Assembly: GCA_002355935.1 (NCBI GenBank)
Contig: AP017895.1
Location: forward strand, 1,674,001 to 1,738,000
DNA length: 64,000 nucleotides
Origin: Rothia aeria
Lineage (GTDB): Bacteria; Actinomycetota; Actinomycetes; Actinomycetales; Micrococcaceae
Reading direction: 5' to 3'
Part shown: piece after piece, positions 28,959 to 39,501 of the stretch
Layout of the letters: every line of letters starts with the position of its first letter
How positions within the stretch are numbered: position 1 is the stretch's first letter
Translations under genes and position numbers: made by a program
The notes under the pieces: model-generated
Told to the model about the DNA's origin: nothing
Database searches by the model: none
What the model saw: the letters and a program-made list of their open reading frames with translations, nothing else

Positions 28959-31854
28959 TTAGATGTCGAGGGCGATGACGCCGCGGCGGATGAGGATGAT
29001 GGCTTTTTCGCAGCGGGCGCGTAAATCGGCGTTGATGCCGTTGATGTGGGTGATCTGGTCGAGGGAGTCGATGACTTGTTTTGCCCAGCGGACGAAGTCG
29101 CCTGCGGTGAGGTCAGTGTTTTCGAGGGCTTTGGCGAGGTGTGCGCCGCGTGCCCAGGCGTAGATGGGTTCTACGAGCCCGAAGTCGCAGGCGGGTGTTT
29201 GGGGGAGTTTGTGTTCTTCTTCTGAGGCGTTTAGCCGTGCAAGTTCACGGTTTATGGTGGTGATGCTTTCGCGTAGGGAGGGGTGGGGGTAGCGGGGCAG
29301 GTGTTCGATGGTGTCGCGTTTTCCTTGGTAGGTGAGGGCGGCGATGGTTGCGGCGATGGCGGCGGGGTCGAGGGTGTTGAGGAATCCTGCTTCGAGGCAG
29401 AGGCAGGTGAGAAGGTCTTTGTCGCCGTAGATGCGCCGTAGGCTTTGGCCGGTGCTGGTGAGGGTGAGCTCGCCGTCGGTGGCGCGGTTGACGTACCCGT
29501 AGCTGGTCAGTAGTTGTGCGATGCGGTTGAAGACGTGGGCGATGGTGTTGGTGCGGCGGGCTATTTGGCGGCGGAGCCCGTCGGTATCAGAGTTGAGCTT
29601 GTACCAGCGTTCGGCCCAGCGTGCGTGGGTTTCCCTCTCGGAACACCCGTGGCAGGGGTGGTTGCGCATTTTGGTGCGTAGGGTTTCTAGCTGTTCTTGT
29701 AGCCCGTTGGGGCGTTCGGTGATGGTGCGGTGTTTGGTTTCGCGTGGGGTTTGTGGTCGATGAGGGCTTGGCGCATGCGCGAGGCGGTGTCGCGGCGTTC
29801 TTTGGGGGTTTTGAGGGTGAGCCGTTTGGGGAGCTTGATGCGTGAGACGGGGTCGATAATACCTTCGAAGTCGCGGGGGTTGCGGTGCGGGTGTGGGCGT
29901 CTTCGGTGAGTATTCCGATGCGGGGGTCGGTGTTGGATTCGGCGCGGGTGGTGACCACGGCGTATCCGCGCAGGCGCCCGGTGGGATGTGGATGATGTCT
30001 CCGGGCAGTAGTTCTTGGATACTCTGGTGCGCTTGGGTGCGGGCGTGGCGCTGGTTTGTTTTTTCTGCTTTCTTTTCGAGGGCGCTGATGTCTCGGCGTA
30101 ATGCGAAGTATTCGGCGAAGTCGCCGAGGCGGCAGCGCATGGATTCGTGGTATCCGGTGAGGGCGTTTTCGTTTTTGCGTACGCGGGCTGCGACGCCGAC
30201 GACGGATTTGTCGGCCTGGAATTGGGCGAAGGAGGATTCGAGGATTTTCCGGGTGCGTTCTGCCCCGTAGGCTGCGATGAGGTTTGCCACCATGTTGTAG
30301 GTGGGCCGGAATGAGGAGTTCAGCGGGTAGGTACGGGTGGAGGCGAGGGATGCGACGTGCGCTGCGGTGGTGTTGGGGCGCCAGGCGATGACGGCGTGGC
30401 CTTCAATGTCGATGCCGCGCCGGCCTGCGCGTCCGGTGAGCTGGGTGTATTCGCCGGGGGTGATATCTACGTGGGTTTCACCATTGTATTTGGTGAGTTT
30501 TTCGAGGATGACGGTGCGGGCGGGCATGTTAATGCCAAGGGCGAGGGTTTCGGTGGCGAAGACAAGTTTAATGAGGCCGGTGGTAAAAAGCGTTTCGACG
30601 GTTTCTTTGAAGAGCGGCAGCATCCCGGCGTGGTGTGCGGCGATGCCGCGAAGGAGCCCTTCTCGCCATTCATAGTAGCCGAGAGTGTTGAGGTCTCGGG
30701 GTCAAGGTGCGCGGTGGCTTCGGCGATGTATGCGCGGATGGTTCGCTGCTGCTCGTCGGTGGTGAGCATCAGATCGGCGTCGATGCACTGGGTGACGGCA
30801 CCGTCGCACCCGGCGCGGGAGAAGATGAAGCAGATGGCCGGAAGGAGCCCTGCTTTATCGAGGGTGCGTACCATCTCCGGGCGGGAAATACGGTGCGGGC
30901 GCAGGGAGTTGTCCTGTGCGGCGTGGGGTGTGCGGCGGCTGTCCTCGAACGTTTGGGCGGTGCTGTGGTGTTTGCGGGTGCGGCGGAACCGTTCACGTTT
31001 GCCGCCGCGGCCACGGTAACCCCGGTCAGCCCCGTAACCGGGCCGGAGCTGTTTGAGCTGCGGGTTCAGACGCATCCCGGCGGGTGCGGTGTGCTCGTCG
31101 GCGTCTTTTTGGGGCGTTTCGTGGCGCGGCGGGCACCCGATGCCCTCTTCTCCTCCGGGTCGGGGGTGAAAAGATCCACGATTTGGTTGCCGACTAGCAT
31201 GTGCTGCCATAGAGGCACAGGCCGGTGCTCCGAGACGATGACGTCGGTGCCGCCGCGCACCGTATCGAGCCAAGCCCCGAACTCTTCGACGTTAGAGACG
31301 GTCGCGGAGAGGGAGATAACAGTGACGTGTTCGGGAAGGTGGATGATCGCCTCTTCCCAGACAGCGCCGCGGAACCGGTCGGCAAGGTAGTGCACCTCGT
31401 CCAGGATGACGTACCCGAGCCCCTCAAGGGTGGGCGAATCGGCGTAGAGCATATTGCGCAGCACCTCGGTGGTCATCACAAGGACAGGGGCCTCGGCGTT
31501 AATGCTCGTATCCCCGGTAAGTAACCCCACGGTCTCTTCACCGTACTCTCGCACAAAATCGTGGTACTTCTGGTTGCTGAGCGCCTTGATGGGGGTAGTG
31601 TAGAAAGCTTTGAGACGTTTGCGCAGCGCCAGGTAGATACCGAACTCCCCCACCACGGTTTTACCGGCACCGGTGGGGGCAGCCACCAGCACCGCCCGAC
31701 CGGACTCTACACTGCGGCATGCGCTTTGCTGAAAATCATCCAGCGGGAACCCCAGGTTTTTCTCGAAGGCCGCCAGGGCGGTTTTTGCGTGGGCGGCGCG
31801 TTGTTGAGCCGCCTGGTACTGTGCGGCGTAACTGGTGTTCTCGTTATTCGGCAT
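28959..31854 (-). CDS. helY: DEAD/DEAH-box RNA helicase HelY (Ski2/Mtr4-like), five frameshifts
   Basis: Superfamily 2 helicase. N-terminal core: VLVAAPTGAGKTVVGEFGIY (Walker A), TTEVLRNMLY, VILDEVHYLADRFRG (DEVH box), ISLSATVSN. Second core: LRGIAAHHAGMLP, FATETLALGINMPARTV and QLTGRAGRRGID. The long C-terminal part matches the Ski2-like helical region. Breaks, each repaired by one added base, lie at TTTTT 31106-31110, about 30694-30700, GGG 29983-29985, GG 29884-29885 and GGGG 29746-29749. Full length about 965 residues, the family size. In actinobacteria it lies next to tatC, as here, and is thought to act in RNA processing. Confidence 0.9.
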
Positions 31855-31943
31855 GGTTCTATTCTACCGGTGCACCAACCCCCAAAAACCGGGTATCCGC
31901 CGGGGCGTATGTAAAGCCCGGGGTGGTAAAACTGGTGCAGTGA

Positions 31944-31975
31944 AGCCCCGGAAAACGTGCAGGTTATCCGGGGCT
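31944..31975 (-). terminator. Possible terminator after tatC
   Basis: AGCCCCGG/CCGGGGCT stem with a 16-base loop, 20 bases past the tatC stop. No U-tract, so modest confidence. Confidence 0.45.
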
Positions 31976-31994
31976 GTGTGTGCAATGGAGCGGG

Positions 31995-32879
31995 CTAGTT
32001 TTTCGCCTCATCCTTTTCGAAATGGCCCATCGCGGCGAGGTCTTCGGCACTGGTTGCGGTCTTGATCGATTCTTCGGTCATGCCCTTGGCAAGTTTCGCC
32101 TCACGACGGTCGCGGCGCTTGTCATTAATGAGGCAGATGCCGATGGCGATGAAGAAGAACGCCAGCAGCGGTGCCATGAGGTAGAACATCATCATAATGT
32201 CGGTGCCTGGGGCGGTCATGGCGGCGATAACAGCCACGAGCACCACCACCCACCGCCAGGATTTCAGCACGGTTTTACCGCGGATCAGCCCAAGCATATT
32301 AATACCCACCAGGATCACGGGGATCACGAACGCTAAGGAGAAGAAGAACATGAACTTAACCACGAACGCGATGTAGTCGTTGGCGGCAATAATGTTTTCG
32401 GCCCGGCTGGGGGTGAACATGGTCAGCGCTCGCACAACCCCCGGCAGCGTCCACCAGGAGATCGCCACACCGCAGGCGAAAGCGAACAGTGAACCGGAAA
32501 GGAACCCGAACAGGTACTTTTTCTCTTTCGCGTGCAGCGCCGGCAGCAGGTACCGCAGCCCCTGGTACAGCCACACCGGGGAAGCCAGCACCAAACCAAT
32601 GTACATGCCCACGCGCATGAGCTGATCGAACGGGGACGCGATGGTTGAGTAGTTCAGGGTGGCGTGGCGGCCTTGCTGCTCGTTGATTTCGATCAGCGGC
32701 TGGGAGATGGCGTTAATGAACGGCTGGTAAAGGAAAATAACCGATAATATTGCCGCGATAAGGGTGGCGATAGCTGCTTTAATGAGACGGTCCCGGAACT
32801 CACGCAGATGCTCCTTAAGTTCCATGCGCGCCTCGGGATTGCTTTTGCGGCTGCGCACATCCTGATCAGGCTTTGCCAT
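31995..32879 (-). CDS. tatC: Sec-independent protein translocase subunit TatC
   Basis: Core receptor of the twin-arginine export system for folded proteins. 294 residues, six membrane helices; ELKEHLREFRDRLIKA at the start and the FVVKFMFFFSLAFVIPVILV stretch are TatC marks. Intact frame. It lies between tatA and helY, and the Rieske subunit QcrA in this window is a typical Tat substrate in actinobacteria. Confidence 0.95.
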   Translation of the reverse strand: MAKPDQDVRSRKSNPEARMELKEHLREFRDRLIKAAIATLIAAILSVIFLYQPFINAISQPLIEINEQQGRHATLNYSTIASPFDQLMRVGMYIGLVLASPVWLYQGLRYLLPALHAKEKKYLFGFLSGSLFAFACGVAISWWTLPGVVRALTMFTPSRAENIIAANDYIAFVVKFMFFFSLAFVIPVILVGINMLGLIRGKTVLKSWRWVVVLVAVIAAMTAPGTDIMMMFYLMAPLLAFFFIAIGICLINDKRRDRREAKLAKGMTEESIKTATSAEDLAAMGHFEKDEAKN

Positions 32880-33018
32880 CGTGTCCTCGCTACTTCAGAT
32901 TTTCTGGCCTCTGTACGGGCACTACCGGTGCCCTGCACGTACAGCGTTGAGCATGTTCTACCTCATGCGGGGTGGCCGGTAACCCGGGCGCCCCGAAACT
33001 ACTTTAGATTACCACTAA

Positions 33019-33054
33019 CCCGCACCCGTTAAACAGGGGTTTAACAAGTGCGGG
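33019..33054 (-). terminator. Hairpin between tatA and tatC
   Basis: Interrupted stem CCCGCAC..GTTAAAC / GTTTAAC..GTGCGGG with a 4-base loop, 24 bases past the corrected tatA stop. It may reduce read-through into tatC. Confidence 0.5.
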
Positions 33055-33077
33055 CCGAACGGTTCTAAAGTTTTCAG

Positions 33078-33319
33078 CTACTTGGCGTCGGACTTACCGT
33101 TGTCCACAACCTCGGCGGTGACGGTTTCGTCTTTCTTTCCTTCACCATCTTTTTGGCTTCTTTACCGTCACTCTTCATACCCTCAACTTCAGACTTGAAG
33201 ATACGCATCGACTGGCCTAGGCTACGCGCCATACCGGGCAGTTTCGGGGCGCCAAAAAGCAGGACAATGAGGAGGATAACAACGATAATGGTCGCCGGAT
33301 GGCTAAAAATCTGACCCAT
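33078..33319 (-). CDS. tatA: Twin-arginine translocase subunit TatA, one frameshift
   Basis: Pore-forming Tat subunit. One N-terminal membrane helix ([16 protein letters not shown]) followed by the amphipathic helix with the invariant [16 protein letters not shown]. The frame breaks in the TTTTT run 33150-33154; repair changes the tail to an acidic [19 protein letters not shown] end with a stop at 33078, about 81 residues. The acidic tail is usual for actinobacterial TatA. Confidence 0.9.
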
Positions 33320-33339
33320 AAGGTGTGAACCTTTCTGTG

Positions 33340-33677
33340 TTAGAGCAGGTCTCCGATATTTTGAGGTTGGCCGAGTCGATCTCGTCGGGAGACCCGTCGC
33401 TTGATCCGCTCAGACCTGCGTGTCTGTTTACCTTGTTCATAGTTATTGTATGCCGCAGATACCGGGGTGAAAATCCCCAAGGTTTGCTCGGCGGGTATTT
33501 TGCGGCGCACATTCGCCTCGGCGTCGTCAAAACTTTGTTCAATTGATTCGGCCCACGTGGTCACATCATCAAGGAGAGTAAACCCCTCACGAGCGCCCTA
33601 TACCCAAGAAACGCCAAAAACAGTAGGGCGGTAATACTCAGCGCACCCCACAGCAGAACCCAGAACCACCACGGCAT
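33340..33677 (-). CDS. Small single-pass membrane protein between pafC and tatA, one frameshift
   Basis: About 112 residues after repair. ATG at 33677 opens [20 protein letters not shown], a membrane anchor, followed by [12 protein letters not shown]. One base missing in the CCCC run 33583-33586 hides the rest; repair continues [21 protein letters not shown], an acidic helix, then a basic tail. No known domain. Its place in the pafB-pafC-tatA-tatC string suggests a co-transcribed gene of unknown role. Confidence 0.6.
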
Positions 33678-33715
33678 GCTTAATATTATACAAGCTCGCG
33701 TGCAGAAAGAACGGC

Positions 33716-34821
33716 CTACGACTCAGCGTCCGGCGAACCTTCCTCAACCATCAGCACATCAATGCGCTCCAATAATTCGGCCCGTAACTGCTGGGGGCCC
33801 AGCAGCTCCAGGGCCCCGCCGCCGTCAATGACCGTATCAAGAATACGCCTCATACCCTGCCGCCGCTCCCCCGGAAAATAATGCACCCGATGAAATACTT
33901 TAGGGCTGTTCGGTTTAGCCGCATCAAGCGCAACAGCGTGCGAACTGACCCTCAGCAGACGGTGGCAGGCCTCCTTCACCGCAGAAGAACCGGGGCTGCC
34001 CAGCGCCTCCACCCGCACCCGCAAAAGAGCGAACGGGTTATCTTCGTCGAACTGCTGGGCCCGACTCCACTGCTCCGGGGTGTGCGCGTGAGCAGGCGGG
34101 GTTCGCGGGTGCGCCGGGCCAGCATCCTCAAGATGCGTGATACTGCTGAGCCTAAAATTACGCCACGCATCCCGCTGCCCCACACGCCCGGCAGAAGTTC
34201 GGCAGAACGCATACAGGTAGAACTGGTTATACATGAACACCAGCCCATACGGGTCGATCACCCGCTCAAAATCCTGATCCCCGTACCGGATGCGTAACGC
34301 CCGGGACGATGCGAGCGCCTCCAGGATCTCGGTACGCCACGGTGCGTCCGGGCGGAAACTTAAAGCGCGGGAAAGCTCACCGGCGCGGTCACCATAACTG
34401 TTGGCGATAGTATCCCGTAACCTGCTCAGCTGTTCGCTGCGGCCCAGAATATGCTGTGCCGCATCCAAGCTGAACACTAACAGGGCAAGTTCCACGTCCG
34501 AGAAAGCAACCCCCGCATACAGCTGGTGCCCCGCCTCCAACGGCAGGTACTCCACCAGGTGCGCGCCCTTGTGATTGGTCTGCGGGTCGTCAAACCCCCG
34601 CTCAAACGGTAAAAATCCTCCGGTACGTGACGGTCGTAGTGCGCCTCAACCGCCCGGAATGCATCAAGAAGTTTCTTCGGTTTGCCGGTATCTACCGCCA
34701 GGGCGGCACCAATAGTTTTCAGGCTCTGCTCACCGGTGGCCTGCACACAGTGCAACGCTAAAAGCGCGTCAATCAGCTTATCTACCGCATCAGGCCTATC
34801 GCGGGTTGTGTTTTCTTCCAC
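33716..34821 (-). CDS. pafC: WYL-domain transcriptional regulator PafC, one frameshift
   Basis: Partner of PafB; the PafBC pair activates a RecA-independent DNA-damage response in mycobacteria. N-terminal winged helix (DAVDKLIDALLALHCVQATG) and a WYL domain with LRIRYGDQDFERVIDPYGLVFMYNQFYLYAFCR. Break at AAAAA 34611-34615; repair gives DFLPFERGFDDPQTNHKGAHLVEYLP. About 367 residues. Its ATG lies inside the end of pafB, so the pair is translationally coupled. Confidence 0.88.
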
Positions 34822-35777
34822 CCGCTTGGGGTCTTAGCAGGGTGCTCATGCGCCTGCTGCAGCTCACGCAGGATACGCTGCTGCACCTGCCGAACCGTGC
34901 GCTGGTGCTCATTATCCTCCGCATGCGGTATACGCCAGCCGTTGCTGATAGCGTCGGTGGCGGTCTCAACTGTCCCGTAAGAAGGCACCGTAAACTGCTG
35001 CCCGGTGCGGGCGTCCTCAACGGTAAGGGTGCTGTTCTGCCACCGGCCCAGCCGGTCAAGAGAATCAGCCATGCTGAACTGCACAGGCGCCGCCGTGAAC
35101 GCCTTCGGCCCGGTCTTAAGAACCGTTAAAGACCCCATGCGGGAGAGCCGGTATGTGAAACCCTGCTGCTGGGCTCGCGGCTGTGCCTTCGAGGAGTCAA
35201 AACCCACGAAATACCAGTTGCCGTAACGGTGCCCCACACCCCACACCGAAAGGGTACTCTGACGCCGGGCACCACTGTAATTCTGGTAGGAGACTGAGAC
35301 GTTTTTATGTTCGGCCAGCGCCGAAAAAATCTCTTCCAGGTACGGGTCATCCTGAAAACGGATGCGGGTCAGCGGCTCAGCGTGGGAGTGCAGCTTTTTA
35401 ACATGCTGCAGGTTCGGCACGCTCGCGGCCACCTTCCGCAGGATGCGGCGGGCGCTGTCTTCCAGGTCCGTACCGTACCAGCCTTTGCACAGAGTATCGA
35501 GCACCCGGTAATCCTCAACGGTCATATCCCACCCGGTGAGCGGGTTCGGCCCCACCTGTAACCGGTACCCGCCGGTTTCTGTATTCACCAGCGGAATACC
35601 CGCATCACGCAGCGCCTTCTTCGCGCGCTCAAACTCCTGCTCCTGCGATGGGCTGAGCGCATCATCACGCCCCACCCTAATACCGAGCGCACCCAAAAAT
35701 TCGGTGCGTGAAATACCGTAACGGGGGCTGCACGCCAGCAGATGGTACACCCTGAAGAGTTCTTCCATACCCACCAT
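34782..35777 (-). CDS. pafB: WYL-domain transcriptional regulator PafB
   Basis: 331 residues. N-terminal winged helix (MEELFRVYHLLACSPRYGISRTEFLGALG) and a WYL domain (VSYQNYSGARRQSTLSVWGVGHRYGNWYFVGFD, read in parts). Start is the ATG at 35777 or, equally likely, the third-codon-later MEELFRVY. It overlaps pafC by about 40 bases; a hidden single-base loss near its end cannot be excluded. Sits between FKBP genes and pafC as in other actinobacteria. Confidence 0.88.
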   Translation of the reverse strand: MVGMEELFRVYHLLACSPRYGISRTEFLGALGIRVGRDDALSPSQEQEFERAKKALRDAGIPLVNTETGGYRLQVGPNPLTGWDMTVEDYRVLDTLCKGWYGTDLEDSARRILRKVAASVPNLQHVKKLHSHAEPLTRIRFQDDPYLEEIFSALAEHKNVSVSYQNYSGARRQSTLSVWGVGHRYGNWYFVGFDSSKAQPRAQQQGFTYRLSRMGSLTVLKTGPKAFTAAPVQFSMADSLDRLGRWQNSTLTVEDARTGQQFTVPSYGTVETATDAISNGWRIPHAEDNEHQRTVRQVQQRILRELQQAHEHPAKTPSGWKKTQPAIGLMR

Positions 35778-35822
35778 TCTACGGTTTCCACCCGAAAGGG
35801 CAGGGGCGAGCGCCTATAAAAG

Positions 35823-35864
35823 GCTGCGTCCCGCCGAAGCCGGTTGGCTCAGGCAGGACGCAGC
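35823..35864 (-). terminator. Terminator after the FKBP gene
   Basis: 9-bp stem GCTGCGTCC/GGACGCAGC extended by GCC/GGC, followed on the minus strand by CTTTTAT. It lies 35 bases past the FKBP stop and before pafB. Confidence 0.7.
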
Positions 35865-35898
35865 AGCGAAAACACCTTTACTTTTAGACGGACTGTGG

Positions 35899-36294
35899 TT
35901 AACGAACCTCTAATAGGTCAACCACGAAAATCAGGGACTCTCCCGGGGCGATAGCACTGCCGGCACCGCGATCACCATAGGCCATATCAGCCGGGATTTC
36001 GAGGCGGCGGCGGCCACCGGCCTTCATCCCGATCAGGCCCTCATCCCAGCCGCGGATCACCTGGCCCACACCCACCTGGAACGGCAGCGGCTCATTCCGG
36101 TTCCACGAGGCGTCAAACTCCTCACCGGTTGAGAACGCCACCCCCACATAGTGGGCGAGTACGCGGGAGCCGGGCACAACCTGCGCGCCGTGCCCCTCAA
36201 TTAAATCCTTCACCACAAGCTCGGTGGGGGCCCCATTTTCGGGGAACTCGATTTCGGGCTTCTGCCGGTCGAGGTTACGCTGACCAAATGACAT
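35899..36294 (-). CDS. FKBP-type peptidyl-prolyl isomerase
   Basis: About 131 residues, one FKBP domain. VLAHYVGVAFSTGEEFDASW, QVIRGWDEGLIGMKAGGRRRLEIPADMAYG and the closing LIFVVDLLEV are the family core. Cytosolic: no signal peptide. ATG at 36294 is fixed by AAGGAGAC just upstream. Next gene upstream is a lipoprotein paralogue. Confidence 0.93.
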   Translation of the reverse strand: MSFGQRNLDRQKPEIEFPENGAPTELVVKDLIEGHGAQVVPGSRVLAHYVGVAFSTGEEFDASWNRNEPLPFQVGVGQVIRGWDEGLIGMKAGGRRRLEIPADMAYGDRGAGSAIAPGESLIFVVDLLEVR

Positions 36295-36400
36295 GTGTCT
36301 CCTTAGAATACTAATTTCAGTGATGTGAATGAGTGCGCGGGCCGCACACCCGCGACAGCGCGCCCTCAAAGCGCGGGTACCGCACAAAACTGCGGGCTAC

Positions 36401-37568
36401 CTACTTGGTGGATGCGCTCTCACTAGGTTTCTGCTCGGTCGCAGCCGGGCTGGCAGAAGCGGAAGCTGAACCATCACCGGAGGGCGCCGGGGTCTGCGAA
36501 GGAGCCGCACCACCAGAAGGATTAGCGGAGGCGGAAGCCGCCTTCTCAGCTGCTTGCTTCTTCAAAGCGTCCGTCTGTTCCTTAGCCTTGACCGCCGAAT
36601 GGTTAGTCTTAGCATCGATAATATCGATCACGAACACCAAGGCGCCCTTCGTATTTTCGGGTGCCTGCTCACCGTATGCAAGGTTGGCAGGGATGATGAG
36701 CTCCACACGGGAACCGACAGTCTTACCTACCAGTCCCTTCTGCCACCCTGGATCACCTGCTGCAGAGGGAACCCGACCACTGGCTGTGTGGAATCAGCAT
36801 TGTAGTGGTTTTCAAATTCCTTACCGTCCGACCAGCGCACACCCATGTACCTGGCGTATACGTTATCGGTCTCCTTAACCTTTTCGCCCGAGCCGACAAT
36901 CAGATCCTTAGAGACTAGCTCCTTCGGCTCCTCACCCTTATCTTCCGGCAGCTTAATTTCAGCCTTACCGCTTTTCTCATCCAGAGTAAACTTGGGAAGC
37001 TTCGGGTCTTCCGCCTCAGCCTTACCCGAGACAAGGTTGTTAATCTTCTGCTTCACGGTAATGACCTGAACATTGGTGGGAGTGCCCGGTGAGACAGTCT
37101 TAGCCGGAGCCCCCGGTGAAGGCTGAACGCGAGGATCCCGGTTAGAACTCATCATGAATGAGCCGCCGACCTTCAGCTTCTTAACCGTCTCATATGCCTC
37201 GGGTCTTCTTCTTTCAACTGCTCATTAACCGTGATGTTGAAAGGGGCGGATGCGTAGGTGGTCTGTTCCCTGCCCTGTGCATCCTTTGAACTTCCATCAG
37301 TCCCATTGAACTGAGTGATTTCGACGAGAATATTATCGCCATCCTGGATAGCTTCACCGCTGCCTTCTTCGATGACACGTGACACGTTACGATCCACCGA
37401 AAAAGGCGTTGAAAAAGAGGCTGAAGGGGCTGCCGTGGCCCCATTCATATCGACCTGCACCTTATCAAGGGGGTTATCGGCGTTATTAGTATTATTACCA
37501 CAGGCGCTCAGCAGTAAGCTCAGACACAACACAGACGCGGCCGCTGCTTTTTTATGATGCTTCAGCAC
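36401..37568 (-). CDS. FKBP-type peptidyl-prolyl isomerase lipoprotein, two frameshifts
   Basis: Secreted, lipid-anchored isomerase. GTG at 37568 follows AAGGAAG; signal peptide HKKAAAASVLCLSLLLSAC ends in lipobox LSAC. A first, divergent FKBP-like region (GDNILVEITQFNGTDG) precedes the second, intact-looking one (YARYMGVRWSDGKEFEN, LVGKTVGSRVELIIPANLAYG). A Ser/Ala/Pro-rich tail closes the protein. Breaks at GGG 37201-37203 and GG 36750-36751 each need one added C on the coding strand, giving DPEAYETVKKLKVGGSF and VIPGWQKGLVGKTVG. About 390 residues. Likely folds exported proteins. Confidence 0.87.
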
Positions 37569-37713
37569 GAAGGCTTCCTTTCGGTTGGTTGGTGATTTGA
37601 ATCGACACTCAAAAACCCATGCTACCGCCACAAGGGGCGGAAGGTCACACGCAGTACGCTGTGAGTGATGAAACCACCATCTAAGGGGCTGCACCCGGGC
37701 TCAAGAGCAAAAA

Positions 37714-39179
37714 CTAGATTAACGGCGGTGCGGGCGGTTCGGGGTGTTTATGCCCCAGCATAGCGACCACCTCATCCACCTGTTCACTGTGTGTTTGGAA
37801 CGGATCTTTACACACCACAGTATGCTGCGGGTAGGCGTTTAACCGCATGTGCACCCAGTCCACCGTGAACTGCTCCCCTGCTGCCTTTGCCGCCTTAACG
37901 AACTGCGAACGCAACCGGGCGCGAGTCGCTGGAGGCTCATCAATTGCGTGCTCGGCGGCTCCGGCAGGTAACACAGTTTTTACCGCCTGACGGCGCACCA
38001 GCGCATGGTACACCCCACGATCCGGGTCAATATCATGGTACGCCAAATCCAGCTGTCGTATGCGTGCGCTCGCGTAACTGGTCTCTTGCCCCGCAGCCTG
38101 CGCCCGGGAAATATAGGCGTCTAACAGTTTCTTCTTAATAGCCCAGTCAATCTCGGTATCAATACTGCTGTAGTCGCCGCTGTGCACCGCATCCAGGGTA
38201 CGCTGCCACAAATCGAGGGCGTAACCCACGTGCTGATGATGCTCCCCATGCCAGTCCACGTACTTGCGGGCGGCATCCAGGTAGTGGCGCTGCACACTCA
38301 AGGCCGTATACCGCTGCCCGTCAGCAGTCTCAAATGCGGCGGACCCGCTCATATCGTGGCTAATAGCACGCAACGCCTGAGGCACTGAAACAATATTCAG
38401 GCTGGTCAGCGGGAAACGATCTTCCAGCATGCGCAGCACCAGATCCGTACTCACAATCTTGAGCAGCACGGTCGGCTCAGCCATATTTGAGTCCCCATTA
38501 ATCACGTGCATCCGCCGGTATTTTGAGGCATCCGCGTGCGGCTCATCACGAGTATTAATCAGTGGACGCACCCGCGAGGTGGAGGTGCTGGCCGCCTCCC
38601 AAATATGGTCCGCCCGCTGAGAGAACGAAAACGAGGGCACACCGGTCGCTGAAGCCGGGTCAGTCGAACCAGACACCGGCCCGCCTTTCGGATGGGTTTT
38701 ACCGGCGCCCACCAGAATCTGACGCGTAACTAAAACGGCACCAGCTGCTCAATAAGCGTGGGGAACGCCAGTTTACGGCTAATCAGGTAGTTCTCGTGAC
38801 TGCCGTAGGAATTACCCGCAGAGTCCACATTATTTTTCAACAGGTAGAACGACCCTTCAAGCGGCGTCCCGTGTGCCCCTTCGGTGCGCAGACGCTGCTG
38901 GGCCTGCCGCGCTAAACGCGCCAACAGCAGCTCACCGGCCCGCTCCTGCGCTAACAGCTCCTCAATACTGGCGCACTCGGCGCTGGCGTACTCGGGGTGC
39001 GAGCCCACATCCAGGTACAGGCGACCACCATTTGGCAGGAATACGTTTGTGGAGCGCCACTCATCCAGCACCGGCTTAAACAAAGCCGCTGCCGCCTCCT
39101 CATTACTAAGCCTGCCAAGGCCCTTGGGCACGTAGCTAAGACCAAACTCGGTTTCAATACCAACGATGCGTTGCTGCAC
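37714..39179 (-). CDS. pafA: Pup-protein ligase PafA, one frameshift
   Basis: Attaches Pup to lysines of target proteins using ATP. Starts MQQRIVGIETEFGL with the nucleotide-binding ETE, and LLKNNVDSAGNSYGSHENYL. One base missing in AAAA 38732-38735 hides the middle; repair gives LVPFLVTRQILVGAG. About 488 residues, family length. It lies 67 bases after pup on the same strand. In proteasome-bearing actinobacteria prcB and prcA often lie between; here nothing does. Confidence 0.93.
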
Positions 39180-39245
39180 TACTCTTCTTCCTCACCGGCA
39201 CTACTACGGTGCGGAGCGCTTCAGCTATTACCGCGCCCCCGCGTC

Positions 39246-39440
39246 CTACTGGCCGCCCTTTTGCACAAAACCGGTCACAAAATCTTCGGCGTTTTCAGCC
39301 AGCAGCCCATCAATCTCGTCCAGCAGGTCATCGACCTCGCTCACATCCTGCACCGCCGAATGGGAAGCTAGCGTCAGCTCCTGCTCCTGGGCCTGCTCCT
39401 GCCCCAGCGGCTCCGAGGCACTCATACGTTCACGTGACAT
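39246..39440 (-). CDS. pup: Prokaryotic ubiquitin-like protein Pup
   Basis: About 64 residues, disordered and acidic. The C-terminal half, VDDLLDEIDGLLAENAEDFVTGFVQKGGQ (quoted in overlapping parts of the family pattern), ends in Gly-Gly-Gln, the form that Dop must deamidate before ligation. ATG at 39440 (MSRERMSAS) has AAGGAGAG upstream. Located between dop and pafA. Confidence 0.94.
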   Translation of the reverse strand: MSRERMSASEPLGQEQAQEQELTLASHSAVQDVSEVDDLLDEIDGLLAENAEDFVTGFVQKGGQ

Positions 39441-39465
39441 AATCAACTCTCTCCTTCACCTAAAA

Positions 39466-39489
39466 GCGGCGGCCTTGCTGAACCGCCGC
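39466..39489 (-). terminator. Hairpin with U-tract between dop and pup
   Basis: GCGGCGG/CCGCCGC stem with a 10-base loop, followed on the minus strand by TTTT and then the pup ribosome-binding site. It could act as an attenuator that sets the pup level relative to dop. Confidence 0.55.
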
Positions 39490-39501
39490 CAACGAACGGG
39501 T

